64,000 nt of DNA from Mycobacterium sp. GA-1199 (GCF_001500045.1 NZ_LQIX01000001.1:124001-188000); one strand, 5' to 3'; shown: positions 9,586 through 18,486, counted from the stretch's first letter. Notes: generated by a model from the letters alone, not told the origin. A program made the numbers and translations.

Positions 9586-9610
9586 TTGGCGCGATGCCGC
9601 CTAGGCTGGG

Positions 9611-10210
9611 ATGGTGTCCAGTCCGACCCGATGGGCGGGCGTGCCGCTGACGGACCGCCGCGCCGAGCGCCGAGCACAGCTGATCGACGCCGCCTTCCGG
9701 CTGTTCGGCGATGGCGGCGAGACCGCCGTGTCGGTGCGGTCGGTGTGCCGCGAATGCGGGCTGAACACGCGGTATTTCTACGAGAGCTTCGCCGATATCG
9801 ATGACCTCCTCGGGGCCGTCTACGACGAGGTGAGCGCCCAACTGACCGATGCGATTGAAGGGGCCATGTCGCAGGCCGGCGAATCGCTGCGGTCCAGGAC
9901 GCGCGCGGGGATCGCCGCGGTGCTCGGGTTCAGCTCCGAGGATCCGCGACGCGGGCGCGTGTTGTTCACCGATGCGCGATCGAATCCGGTGCTGGCGGCT
10001 CGGCGTGCGGCGACACAGGATTTGTTGCGCGAAGGCGTGCTCACCGAGGCCTGGCGGCTGCAGCCGGACACCGACTCGGTGGCCGCCCAGGTGGGCGCGG
10101 CGATGTACACCGGTGCGATGGCCGAGCTGGCGCAACAGTGGCTGGCGGGCAGGCTGGGGACCGACCTGGACGCGGTCGTCGAGCACGCCGTCAGCCAGGT
10201 GCTGCGCTAG
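9611..10210 (+). CDS. TetR-family transcriptional regulator
   Basis: A 199-residue TetR/AcrR repressor. The N-terminal helix-turn-helix reads RRAQLIDAAFRLFGDGG, then VRSVCRECGLNTRYFYESF, at about residues 18-60. The C-terminal ligand domain is unassigned (AMYTGAMAELAQQWLAGRLG near the end). A TAGGCT -10-like hexamer at 9602-9607 ends 6 nt before a GTG at 9614, so translation may start leaderless at that GTG rather than at the ATG at 9611. The palindrome at 9565-9582 between it and the divergent DUF2236 gene is its probable operator. Confidence 0.85.
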   Translation: MVSSPTRWAGVPLTDRRAERRAQLIDAAFRLFGDGGETAVSVRSVCRECGLNTRYFYESFADIDDLLGAVYDEVSAQLTDAIEGAMSQAGESLRSRTRAGIAAVLGFSSEDPRRGRVLFTDARSNPVLAARRAATQDLLREGVLTEAWRLQPDTDSVAAQVGAAMYTGAMAELAQQWLAGRLGTDLDAVVEHAVSQVLR

Positions 10211-10226
10211 GCGGGGTACACCTGTT

Positions 10227-10314
10227 TCTCTGCCAGCCTCTGAGCGACTTTGTCGCTGAAATGATGACGGCCGATAGTAGATGAGCGACATTGTCGCTCC
10301 GAGGCTGGCAGAGA
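10227..10314. repeat. 88-bp palindromic element with twin inner operators
   Basis: Two 31-bp arms (10227-10257 and 10284-10314) are inverted copies matching at 28 of 31 positions, around a 26-nt centre. Each arm also contains its own small palindrome, GAGCGAC-TTT-GTCGCT on the left and AGCGAC-ATT-GTCGCT on the right. The outer 14 bp (TCTCTGCCAGCCTC) pair perfectly. It could be a terminator for the upstream tetR gene, a paired operator or a miniature mobile element; no clear target duplication flanks it. Confidence 0.7.
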
Positions 10315-10339
10315 GGCACATACTCCCGCAGGGCGCTGG

Positions 10340-10400
10340 TTATCCACAGGGCCGGCCACGACGGCGGTTTTGTGTCGGTGGCCGATGCCACCGTCGAGGT
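10340..10400 (+). promoter_or_regulatory. leaderless PafBC-type promoter of the gene at 10401
   Basis: GTGTCGGTG (10372-10380) is followed by 8 nt, then CACCGT (10389-10394), then 6 nt, then the ATG. This matches the arrangement of the RecA-independent DNA-damage promoter (TTGTCRGTG, N8, TANNNT) except for the first base of each element. A DnaA-box-like TTATCCACA lies upstream at 10340-10348. Confidence 0.5.
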
Positions 10401-10751
10401 ATGACGCGACGGAAAGTGTTGCGCGGCACCGAGCTACGTCACGTGTTGACGATGTATCTCGCGGTGCACGGGGCGACCAGCGTCGACGCGTTGATCCGGT
10501 TACTCGACCACCACTTCTTCACGGTCGACGGGCGGCCCTCCAAAACGGTGTCCGACGCGCTGCGGTGGGAGGTCCGGCGTGGCCGCGTCCGTCGGCTCCG
10601 ACGCGGCCACTACGGCCCCGGCGCGATGCCGCGCTCCACCGAGCACTACATCCACCAGCGTGTGATGGCGCTGCGCGAGGAGGCCGCCGCGCTCGCGACC
10701 GACGACGAGTCCGACAGTTTCTGGAACCGGCTGCGCGGCGATGAGCTATGA
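10401..10751 (+). CDS. small predicted winged-helix protein
   Basis: A 116-residue basic protein starting at the ATG at 10401 (MTRRKVLRGTELRHVL). The middle (SVDALIRLLDHHFF, then GRPSKTVSDALRWEVRRG, then RVRRLRRGHYGPG) has the helix pattern and terminal G-x-Y of a HARE-HTH-like winged helix, so DNA binding is plausible. The tail (HYIHQRVMALREEAAAL) is helical. I do not know its function. The promoter is leaderless and of damage-inducible type, and the gene sits between an 88-bp palindromic element and a DinB gene on the opposite strand whose stop overlaps it by 6 nt. Confidence 0.65.
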   Translation: MTRRKVLRGTELRHVLTMYLAVHGATSVDALIRLLDHHFFTVDGRPSKTVSDALRWEVRRGRVRRLRRGHYGPGAMPRSTEHYIHQRVMALREEAAALATDDESDSFWNRLRGDEL

Positions 10752-11348
10752 CGCCACGGCGGGACGCCACCGCTTGACGAAGTCGGTCTCCGGCCACTCC
10801 TCATTGGCGGCCATCAGCTCGTACATCGTTGCGCCGTCGATCGATTCGCGGATGATGTCGGCGTGGCCGGCGTGTCGGGACAGCTCCTCGATGAGGTGCA
10901 GCGCGACCCAGCGCACGTCCCAGTGGTCGATGTCGTGCGGAAACCATGGCACCTCGTGCGGAATGGGAACCGGTGCCGACAAATCGGCTTCACGAAGGAC
11001 CTGCAGCGTCAACTCGTTCTGTGCCCGCAGCGTGTCGAGCAGGCCGACGAGTGTCTCGTCGTCGCGCATCACGTACTGGTCGGCGTACTCGGCCATGATC
11101 TCGTCCATCGGACGGTCGTCCTTCGGCGGGAAGTGCGGCGCCGCGAGGATCCGCTCCGTCCAGCCCTTTTGCACACCGGCGGCATGTTTCACCAAACCGC
11201 CGATCGACAGCGTGCTGACCGACGGCGTCGACCGTGCCTGCTCGTCTGTCAGTCCGTATGCCACCGAGAAGAACGCGTTCTGCTGGAAGGCGAGGAAGTG
11301 CACCAGCGTCTGGCGTTGGTTTGCGGCGGGCGGCGGCATTCCTGGCAT
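10746..11348 (-). CDS. DinB-family protein (DUF664 type)
   Basis: A 200-residue DinB/DUF664 four-helix-bundle protein. The metal-binding histidines appear as GLVKHAAGVQKGW, then ELSRHAGHADIIRE near the C-terminus, the pattern typical of mycothiol-dependent DinB enzymes. The family catalyses thiol-dependent detoxification or isomerisation reactions. The ATG at 11348 was chosen because the sequence upstream is in the preceding gene and an AAAGGG ribosome site lies before it; only 2 nt separate it from that gene's stop. It forms a two-gene operon with another DinB protein, divergent from a WYL regulator. Confidence 0.8.
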   Translation of the reverse strand: MPGMPPPAANQRQTLVHFLAFQQNAFFSVAYGLTDEQARSTPSVSTLSIGGLVKHAAGVQKGWTERILAAPHFPPKDDRPMDEIMAEYADQYVMRDDETLVGLLDTLRAQNELTLQVLREADLSAPVPIPHEVPWFPHDIDHWDVRWVALHLIEELSRHAGHADIIRESIDGATMYELMAANEEWPETDFVKRWRPAVAS

Positions 11349-11350
11349 GG

Positions 11351-11881
11351 CTAATTTCCCTTTCGATCGGTGTGAACGTACAGGTCTCGGATACAAGCGA
11401 TTTCGGCGCCATGGTGGATGAACTCGCGATTGATGTGGAGGACGAGCGCGATGATCGGATACTCGGCGTACGGACCTTCTGCCGGACCGCACGGTCGGTT
11501 CAGGTCTTCGTCGGACAGCCCGCGCACACCGTCGATCCAGGTTTGGAACTGCTCGTCGAGCTGCCGCAGCGCCGTCGCGGCGTCGGTGGCGTACAGCCAG
11601 GACTGGTAGTCGGCGGACGGGGCGCCGAAATGGCCGTGGTTGCGCATCGCGAACACGCCGACGATCACGTGTGCGAGGCGCCAGGCGATGGTCGTGAACG
11701 GTGGTGGGAGCGGTTCGGGGTAGTCGAAGTCGATCGACCCGTCCGGGTGCACGGTCCAGCAGTCGGGGACCGGCTGCCAGAAGTATTCGTCGTCGGTGAG
11801 CCCCTCGAACCGGGGTCGCAGGAAGTTGGTCCAGTGGAAGTCGGCCTGTTCGGCCAGCTCGTGGGAGATCCTCGTCGGCAT
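11351..11881 (-). CDS. DinB-family protein
   Basis: A 176-residue DinB superfamily protein, first gene of the pair. It carries WRLAHVIVGVFAMRNHGHFG in the first half and HINREFIHHGAEIACIRDLY at the end, which supply the three-histidine metal site of the fold. It is distinct in sequence from the DUF664-type partner immediately downstream, so the two are not a recent duplication. The start is the ATG at 11881. A 17-bp inverted repeat lies between it and the divergent WYL regulator, which probably controls both. Confidence 0.78.
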   Translation of the reverse strand: MPTRISHELAEQADFHWTNFLRPRFEGLTDDEYFWQPVPDCWTVHPDGSIDFDYPEPLPPPFTTIAWRLAHVIVGVFAMRNHGHFGAPSADYQSWLYATDAATALRQLDEQFQTWIDGVRGLSDEDLNRPCGPAEGPYAEYPIIALVLHINREFIHHGAEIACIRDLYVHTDRKGN

Positions 11882-11903
11882 AGGATCACTCTGACAGGGT
11901 TAT

Positions 11904-11920
11904 AGGACAGTTTCAGTCCT
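11904..11920. promoter_or_regulatory. candidate operator between DinB operon and WYL regulator
   Basis: AGGACAG-TTT-CAGTCCT is a 17-bp inverted repeat (one mismatch per arm) centred in the 61-bp divergent intergenic region. Confidence 0.5.
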
Positions 11921-11942
11921 CTGAATGAGGCAGGCTGCGTTC

Positions 11943-12899
11943 ATGTCGGAGACGACGAGCCGGATACTGCAGCTCTTGGGCCTGCTGCAGTCGCGGCGGG
12001 TGTGGACGGGTGAGGAGCTCGCCGAGCGGTTGGCGGTGACCACCCGCAGCGTGCGTCGCGACATCGAACGGCTCCGCGACCTCGGCTATCCCGTCCACGC
12101 CAGCAAGGGCCACGGCGGCGGATATCAACTCGGCGCCGGTGCGGCGTTGCCGCCGTTGCTGCTCGACCCCGACGAGGCCGTCGCAATGGCGGTATGCCTG
12201 CGCCTGGCCGCCGGCGGAACGGTGGCGGGCGTCGGCGAATCGGCGCTGCGGGCGCTGACCAAGCTCGATCAGGTGATGCCGTCCAAGCTCCGGTCGCAGG
12301 TGGCCGCGGTGCACGAATCGACCGTCACGCTGATGGCCCCGACCTCCGATACGCCGGTCGAACCCGACGTCTTGATGACCCTGGCGCGGGCCTGCCGCGA
12401 CCACGAGCACGTGGCGACCGGCTACGTCGACATCCGCGGCAATGCCACCCAGCGTCGGATCGAGCCCTATCAGTTGGTCACCACCGGGCGGCGCTGGTAT
12501 CTGCTGGCCTACGACCGCGACAAGCAGGATTGGCGCAGCCTGCGACTGGACCGGATGAACGACGTGCGCGCGCAGGGCAGCACCTTCGTGCCGCGCGAGG
12601 CGCCCGACGCGGCGGCCTACGTGCGGCGATCGATCAGCAGCTCACCGTACCGATACGTCGCGCGCGTCCACTTCAGCGCACCGGAAAGCGTTGTCGCACA
12701 GCACTTCTCACCGTCATCGGCAATGATCGAGCCTGACGGACCGGACGCATGCCTCGTCACGGCCGGCGCCGACGACCCCGAACGCATGGTGCTCTACTTC
12801 GCGGCGGTCGGATGCGATTTCCGAGTGCTCTCACCGCCGGAGGTGATACAGGCGGCGGAGGCGGTCTGGAAGCGTCTGCGACGAAGCGTCAGCCGGTGA
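11943..12899 (+). CDS. WYL-domain transcriptional regulator (YafY/DeoR-like)
   Basis: A 318-residue regulator from the ATG at 11943. The N-terminal HTH_11 domain (RILQLLGLLQSRRVWTGEEL, then TTRSVRRDIERLRDLGYPV) occupies residues 1-60. The WYL ligand-sensing domain follows in the middle (RRIEPYQLVTTGRRWYLLAY, residues about 165-185), and a C-terminal WCX-like extension ends near 318. Such regulators commonly sit beside DinB genes and respond to nucleic acid or small ligands. It overlaps the convergent nucleotidyltransferase-like gene by 11 nt. Confidence 0.85.
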   Translation: MSETTSRILQLLGLLQSRRVWTGEELAERLAVTTRSVRRDIERLRDLGYPVHASKGHGGGYQLGAGAALPPLLLDPDEAVAMAVCLRLAAGGTVAGVGESALRALTKLDQVMPSKLRSQVAAVHESTVTLMAPTSDTPVEPDVLMTLARACRDHEHVATGYVDIRGNATQRRIEPYQLVTTGRRWYLLAYDRDKQDWRSLRLDRMNDVRAQGSTFVPREAPDAAAYVRRSISSSPYRYVARVHFSAPESVVAQHFSPSSAMIEPDGPDACLVTAGADDPERMVLYFAAVGCDFRVLSPPEVIQAAEAVWKRLRRSVSR

Positions 12900-13440
12900 G
12901 CCCCAGGCGGTCGGCCAGCATCAGAAACGCCGAGGCGAACGGGTTGTCGGCGGTCTCGACGCGCAGTTGCTCCCAGTCCAGCTGTTCGCGGACCGCACGC
13001 ACCGCGGGCAGCAGTGCGGCGAAGTCGCAATGGTGTTCGTTGAGGGAGTTCAGCTTCTCGCGCATGACCTCGGTCGGCGCCAGCACACGCATCCGGACCG
13101 CGAGCACGTCGTACTCCTCGGCCGCCAGGATGCTCTCCTTGTCGACCGGAACGCCGTTGAGCCGGTGCAGGACGTCGATGACGAAGTCGTCTTCGACGCA
13201 CGCCTTGAACAACCAGTCCTCCGGCGTGCGCTCGACCCGGAAACCCGCCTCCTCCAGCGTCGCCGCGGCCTTCTCGGTGTCGGGCTCGGCGACCACGAAA
13301 TCGACGTCGTGCACGGGTTCTGGGCCCCCGAACACCCAGAGCGCGTAGCTGCCACCCAGCGCGAAATCGGGGCCCTGTGCGCGCAACGCCGACGCCGCAC
13401 GTTTGAGTGCGTCGCGCAGATCATCGTTTCTCTGGGGCAC
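12889..13440 (-). CDS. nucleotidyltransferase-fold protein
   Basis: A 183-residue protein with a minimal nucleotidyltransferase core: GGSYALWVFGG, then HDVDFVV with two acidic residues, and a later FVIDVLHRL strand. The pattern recalls MNT/AbiEii-like NTases, but no partner HEPN or antitoxin gene is next to it, so a toxin role is not supported. The GTG at 13440 has AGGAG 4 nt upstream and is preferred; an ATG at 13476 would add 12 residues. Convergent with the WYL regulator gene, divergent from the phosphodiesterase-like gene at 13495. Confidence 0.65.
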   Translation of the reverse strand: MPQRNDDLRDALKRAASALRAQGPDFALGGSYALWVFGGPEPVHDVDFVVAEPDTEKAAATLEEAGFRVERTPEDWLFKACVEDDFVIDVLHRLNGVPVDKESILAAEEYDVLAVRMRVLAPTEVMREKLNSLNEHHCDFAALLPAVRAVREQLDWEQLRVETADNPFASAFLMLADRLGLTG

Positions 13441-13494
13441 TACTCTCCTGGGGCCGACTGATCGGCTGGCAGCCATTGTGGGTAGCTAGTACCC

Positions 13495-14268
13495 ATGCAG
13501 ATGCGGATGGCCACCTTCAACATCTTGCACGGACGCAGCGTGCACGACGGGCTCGTCCACCGAGACCGCCTCGTGGAGGCCGTCCGGGATCTCGACGCCG
13601 ACATCCTGGCGCTGCAGGAAGTCGACCTCGACCAGCCGCGGTCGGGGATGGCCGACCTGACCGCGGTCGCCGCCGAAGCGATGGGCGCGGTGAGCCACCG
13701 GTTCGTGGCGGCGATCTCCGGCACGCCCGGAGCCACCTGGATGGCGGCCACCGGCGACGAGCAGCCAGGAACCGCCGCCTACGGCATCGCGCTGCTGTCG
13801 CGGTTTCCCGCCGAGTCGTGGCAGGTCCTGCGCCTACCGCGGATCCCGGTGCCGTTTCCGATGTATCTGCCGGGACCGAATCGGGTGCAAATCGTCAACG
13901 AGGAGCCTCGGGCGGCGGTGGTCGGCCAATTGAACACTGCGCTGGGACCGCTGACCGTCGCCAACACGCATCTGTCGTTTGTGCCGGGGTGGAATCGGAT
14001 GCAATTGCGCCGATTGCTGCGCGACCTGCGTGGCTTCCCGTCGCCGCGAGTGCTGATGGGCGATCTGAACATGGTGCCGCCAACGATCCATCGCTGGACC
14101 CGGCTGCGACCGCTCGGCTCGGCGGCCACGTTTCCGGCCGAAGGGCCCGACCGCCAACTCGACCACATCGTCACCGACGACCCCGGCCTGCGGGTGGAGC
14201 GGTGCTGCGCGCCATCGCTTCCCATCTCGGATCACCGCGCCCTCGTCGTCGACATCTCCCGAGCCTGA
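13495..14268 (+). CDS. endonuclease/exonuclease/phosphatase-family protein
   Basis: A 257-residue EEP-fold hydrolase. Catalytic blocks are MATFNILHGR, LALQEVD (Mg-binding Glu), NTHLSF, VLMGDLNM and the final SDHRALVVDI with the Asp-His pair. Such proteins hydrolyse phosphodiester bonds in nucleic acids, inositol phosphates or lipids; the substrate cannot be told. No signal peptide. A TAGCTA hexamer ends 6 nt before the ATG at 13495, so a leaderless start is likely; ATGs at 13501 and 13507 are alternatives. Confidence 0.8.
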   Translation: MQMRMATFNILHGRSVHDGLVHRDRLVEAVRDLDADILALQEVDLDQPRSGMADLTAVAAEAMGAVSHRFVAAISGTPGATWMAATGDEQPGTAAYGIALLSRFPAESWQVLRLPRIPVPFPMYLPGPNRVQIVNEEPRAAVVGQLNTALGPLTVANTHLSFVPGWNRMQLRRLLRDLRGFPSPRVLMGDLNMVPPTIHRWTRLRPLGSAATFPAEGPDRQLDHIVTDDPGLRVERCCAPSLPISDHRALVVDISRA

Positions 14269-14310
14269 TTTCCACCGCGATGCGGGGGTGACCGCACGTA
14301 GGGTTTGGCT

Positions 14311-17300
14311 GTGCGGGTCATTTCGGCGGAGTCGACGGATCTGTTCGTCGGGCCCGCGGACGCGCCGTCGCAGATCGTGCGGGTCACCTATACCGATGGC
14401 ACGGGCGAGGTGCGGGTCGACGGTGACGGGCTGGTGGGCCACGCGCAAGCGGCGGCCGGGGACGGCAGCGTCGAGGTGGCGGTCATGGTCACCGACGCCG
14501 TTCCCGGTGAGCAGCGGCGGGCGCGGGTTGTCACGGGTGACTGCATCACACCGTTCGTGTTCACCGTCGCCGAACCCGGCTGGACGATGTACATGATCAG
14601 CCACTTCCACTACGACCCGGTGTGGTGGAACACCCAGGCGGCGTACACCAGTCTGTGGAGCGAGGACCCGCCGGGCCGGTGCCGGCAGACCAACGGCTTC
14701 GATCTGGTCAGCGCCCATCTCGAAATGGCCCGCCGGGAACCGGAATACAAGTTCGTGTTGGCCGAGGTCGACTACCTCAAACCGTTCTGGGACACCCACC
14801 CCGAGGATCGCGACGATCTGCGCCGCTTCGTCGCCGAGGGCCGCGTCGAGATCATGGGCGGAACGTACAACGAGCCGAACACCAACCTCACCGGTCCCGA
14901 GACCACGATCCGGAATTTCGTGCACGGCATCGGGTTTCAGCGCGATGTGCTCGGCGCCGACCCGGCCACGGCCTGGCAGCTCGACGCGTTCGGCCATGAC
15001 CCGCAGTTTCCGGGTATGGCCGCCGATGCCGGGCTGACGTCGAGTTCGTGGGCCCGTGGCCCACACCATCAGTGGGGCCCGATGGCCGGCGGCGGCGACC
15101 CGGAGCGCATGCAGTTCAGCAGCGAATTCGAGTGGCTCTCCCCGTCCGGGCGCGGACTGCTGACGCACTACATGCCCGCGCACTACGCGGCCGGCTGGTG
15201 GATGGATTCGGCACCGACGTTGGAGGCGGCCGAAGCCGAGACCTATGGACTGTTCACGTCGCTGAAGAAGGTGGCGTTGACTCGCAACGTCCTCCTACCG
15301 GTCGGCACCGATTACACACCACCGAACAAGTGGGTCACCGAGATTCACCGGGACTGGAACGCCCGATACACCTGGCCGCGGTTCGTCTGTGCGGTGCCCA
15401 AGGAGTTCTTCGCCGCGGTCCGCGCCGAACTGGCCGAGCACGGTGTCGAGGCGTCGCCGCAGACCCGGGACATGAACCCGATCTACACCGGCAAAGACGT
15501 CTCCTACATCGACACCAAGCAGGCCAACCGGGCGGCCGAAGACGTCGTCCTCGACGCCGAGAAGTTCGCGGTCTTCGCCGGGCTTCTCGTTGGTGCGACG
15601 TACCCGCAGGCCGCGCTGGCCAAGGCGTGGGTCCAATTGGCCTATGGTGCGCACCACGATGCGATCACCGGCTCGGAATCCGACCAGGTGTACCTCGACC
15701 TGCTGACAAGCTGGCGAGACGCATGGGAGCTGGGCAGGACCGCCCGCGACCATGCGCTGGCCGTGTTGTCCGGGGCGGTCGACGAATCGGTCGTCGTGTG
15801 GAATCCCGTCGCGCACAAGCGCACCGACGTCGTCACCGCCCGCATCCCGCAGGCTGCCGGAGCGGTGCGGGTTGTCGGTTCCGCGGGTGAGGAGATACCC
15901 GCTCACGTCGAGCACGGCGGACGAACGGTCACCTGGCTCGCCGGTGACGTGCCTTCGATGGGGTGGCAGTCCTACCGAATCGAGCGGTCGGACGGCTCGG
16001 CGGCGGGCTGGAAACCGGTGAGCGGGAACGAGATCGGCAACGACTATTACCGGCTGCGGGTCGATCCGTCACGGGGCGGTGCGGTCGAGTCGTTGGTCGA
16101 ATGTGGTTCGGGCCGGTCCTTGATCGCTCCCGGCCAGGTCGGCAACGAGTTGGTGGTGTACGACGAGTATCCCGCGCATCCCGAAGCGGGCGAGGGGCCA
16201 TGGCACCTCCTGCCGAAGGGCCCGATGATCGGCTCTTCGTCATCGCCCGCCACGGTGCAGGCTTATCGCGGAGCGCTCGGAGACCGCCTGGTCGTCGACG
16301 GTGCCATCGGTGGTGTATTGCGCTATACGCAGATTCTGACGCTGTGGCACGGCGTGGCGCGCGTCGACTGCCGGACCACGATCAACGAGTTCACCGGCGC
16401 CGACCGGCTTTTGCGGCTGCGCTGGCCATGCCCGGTGCCCGGGGCGATGCCGGTCAGCGAGGTCGGTGACGCGGTGATCGGACGCGGGTTCGCGCTGCTG
16501 CACGAACGCGGCCGGGACACAGCGCTCGACGTCGCGACGCATCCGTGGACGCTGGACAACCCCGCATACGGCTGGTTCGGGCTGTCGTCGACGATGCGGG
16601 TCCGGGTCGGCACGGCGTGTCGGGCGGTCTCGGTTGCCGAGGTGATCACACCGACCCAAAGCGACTCCGCGGTGGCGCGACCGTTGATGGTCGCGCTCGC
16701 GCGCGCCGGCGTCACCGCGACGTGCAGCGGCTCCGACAGGCCGCGCTACGGCGATCTCACCGTCGACTCGAACCTTCCCGACGTGCGGATCGCACTTGGT
16801 GGCCCAGACCAGAACGGCTTCACCGCAACCGTTCTCGACGCCGTCGATTCGTCGTACGCCGAGGAGATGAGGCGACAGCTCGACGCGACCGGCGCGGCCA
16901 GGGTATGGGTACCGGCGGCCTGCCGCCTGGAAGACGCGTGGGTGCCGAGCGCGGATCTGCGCGATGTGCGGGCGCTGCCGGTGCTGATTCTGGCCGGGTC
17001 TGCGCTGGACCATGTGGTGCAGGGGGTTGTCGACGACTTGCGCGGTTGGGAGATCGTCGTCGAGCAGGCGGCGCCGGCCGAGATGGAACCGTTCGAAGAC
17101 CGGACGGTTGCGCTGCTCAACCGCGGTGTGCCCGGCTTTGCCGTCGAATCCGATGGAACGCTGAACCTTTCGTTGATGCGGTCATGTACCGGTTGGCCCT
17201 CGGGCACGTGGATCGATCCGCCGCGGCGCACCGCACCGGACGGGTCCAACTTCCAACTGCAGCACTGGACACACACGTTCGACTACGCGCTGGTCTGCGA

Positions 17301-18486
17301 GGACGGTGACTGGCGCCGGGCCGGTGTCCCGGCTCGCAGCACCGAGTTATCGAATCCGCTCGTGGCGGTGACGGAGAAGTGGGGAACGGTGGGCGGTTTG
17401 CCGCCGTCGGGTTCGCTGTTGGAGATCCAGCCGGCGGGCTCGGTGCGGCTGGCAGCGCTGAAGGCCGCGGGCAACCCACTGGCGAGCGGTAGTGCGCGGC
17501 CGGTCCACCCCGCTGACGGTGTCGCGATGAGGCTGGCCGAAACCACCGGGAGCACAACCGAAGTCACCGTCACTTCGGGTTTGCGCCGGGTGTCCGCCGC
17601 GGTCCGGGTGGATCTGCTCGAGCAACCGCGGGTGCGAGAGGTGACGCCCGAAGGCCTGTCGTTGCACGGTTTCGAGGTCGCCACCGTTCTGGCCCGGTTC
17701 AATCTGCCGGAGGTTCTACAGGCCGATCATGTCGCCCTCGCACCAGAGGCGGAGCAGGCCCAGCCGCTGTATGCCAGGTACTGGCTGCACAACCGTGGTC
17801 CGGCCCCGCTTGGCGGCCTGCCCGCCGTCGCCCATCTGCACCCGCAACACGTGGTGGCATCGGATTCCCCGCTGCAGCTACGTCTCACTGTGGCCAGCGA
17901 TTGTTGCGACGAGATTCTGCATGGCCGGGTACGGCTGCTGTGTCCGGATGGCTGGGCGGCAGAACCCGATGTGTTGCCGTTCATGCTGCCGCCCGGCGAA
18001 TACCTGGACACCACCGTGAGCGTGACCCCGTCGAATGCCGTGTCACCCGGGCTGTATCCCATACGCGCCGAACTCGCGTTGACCGGTGCACACGTCTCGA
18101 TCCCGCCGTCGTGGCGCCAGGTGGTCGAGGACGTATGTGTCGTCGCGGTCGACGCGCCTTCGGACGACGCCTTGTTGCGCCTCGTCGCTGGACCGAAGCC
18201 GGTCGACGTGGTGGCCGGTGACACGGCCCGTGTCGGGGTCACCGTCGGCACCGACGCGTGGGCAGACGTTGCGGTCGAAGCGCACCTGATCAGCCCGTGG
18301 GGTACATGGGAGTGGTTGGGCCCGGCGGCATCCGGCGTCGAGCTGACCGCTCGGGGCACGGCCGAGATCGACTTCGACGTCGCCCCGCCGGAATGGGTCG
18401 AACCGGGGGAGTGGTGGGCGCTCATCCGATTGGCCGCCGCCGGACGCCTCGTCTATTCACCCGCGGTGAAGGTGACGGTGCGGTGA
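14311..18486 (+). CDS. GH38 alpha-mannosidase
   Basis: A very large (1391 residues) glycoside hydrolase family 38 enzyme, orthologous by position to Rv0648. The Zn/active-site motif HFHYDPVWW starts at residue 98 and the nucleophile Asp is at about 225 in WQLDAFGHDPQFP. Later segments include AYGAHHDAITGSESDQVYLD. The C-terminal about 350 residues contain NEW3/Ig-like beta domains (RLLCPDGWAAEPDVLPFMLP). No signal peptide, so it is probably cytosolic and trims mannosides. The GTG at 14311 is preferred because TAGGGT (14299-14304) ends 6 nt upstream (leaderless); a TTG at 14305 overlaps that spacing. The stop overlaps the next gene (GTGA). Confidence 0.87.
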   Translation: MRVISAESTDLFVGPADAPSQIVRVTYTDGTGEVRVDGDGLVGHAQAAAGDGSVEVAVMVTDAVPGEQRRARVVTGDCITPFVFTVAEPGWTMYMISHFHYDPVWWNTQAAYTSLWSEDPPGRCRQTNGFDLVSAHLEMARREPEYKFVLAEVDYLKPFWDTHPEDRDDLRRFVAEGRVEIMGGTYNEPNTNLTGPETTIRNFVHGIGFQRDVLGADPATAWQLDAFGHDPQFPGMAADAGLTSSSWARGPHHQWGPMAGGGDPERMQFSSEFEWLSPSGRGLLTHYMPAHYAAGWWMDSAPTLEAAEAETYGLFTSLKKVALTRNVLLPVGTDYTPPNKWVTEIHRDWNARYTWPRFVCAVPKEFFAAVRAELAEHGVEASPQTRDMNPIYTGKDVSYIDTKQANRAAEDVVLDAEKFAVFAGLLVGATYPQAALAKAWVQLAYGAHHDAITGSESDQVYLDLLTSWRDAWELGRTARDHALAVLSGAVDESVVVWNPVAHKRTDVVTARIPQAAGAVRVVGSAGEEIPAHVEHGGRTVTWLAGDVPSMGWQSYRIERSDGSAAGWKPVSGNEIGNDYYRLRVDPSRGGAVESLVECGSGRSLIAPGQVGNELVVYDEYPAHPEAGEGPWHLLPKGPMIGSSSSPATVQAYRGALGDRLVVDGAIGGVLRYTQILTLWHGVARVDCRTTINEFTGADRLLRLRWPCPVPGAMPVSEVGDAVIGRGFALLHERGRDTALDVATHPWTLDNPAYGWFGLSSTMRVRVGTACRAVSVAEVITPTQSDSAVARPLMVALARAGVTATCSGSDRPRYGDLTVDSNLPDVRIALGGPDQNGFTATVLDAVDSSYAEEMRRQLDATGAARVWVPAACRLEDAWVPSADLRDVRALPVLILAGSALDHVVQGVVDDLRGWEIVVEQAAPAEMEPFEDRTVALLNRGVPGFAVESDGTLNLSLMRSCTGWPSGTWIDPPRRTAPDGSNFQLQHWTHTFDYALVCEDGDWRRAGVPARSTELSNPLVAVTEKWGTVGGLPPSGSLLEIQPAGSVRLAALKAAGNPLASGSARPVHPADGVAMRLAETTGSTTEVTVTSGLRRVSAAVRVDLLEQPRVREVTPEGLSLHGFEVATVLARFNLPEVLQADHVALAPEAEQAQPLYARYWLHNRGPAPLGGLPAVAHLHPQHVVASDSPLQLRLTVASDCCDEILHGRVRLLCPDGWAAEPDVLPFMLPPGEYLDTTVSVTPSNAVSPGLYPIRAELALTGAHVSIPPSWRQVVEDVCVVAVDAPSDDALLRLVAGPKPVDVVAGDTARVGVTVGTDAWADVAVEAHLISPWGTWEWLGPAASGVELTARGTAEIDFDVAPPEWVEPGEWWALIRLAAAGRLVYSPAVKVTVR

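Noticed and set aside
10340..10348. DnaA box TTATCCACA as a possible origin
   Set aside because: Single box, no AT-rich unwinding region, no dnaA or dnaN nearby.
12889..13440. MNT-type toxin-antitoxin module
   Set aside because: The nucleotidyltransferase-like gene has no HEPN or antitoxin partner beside it.
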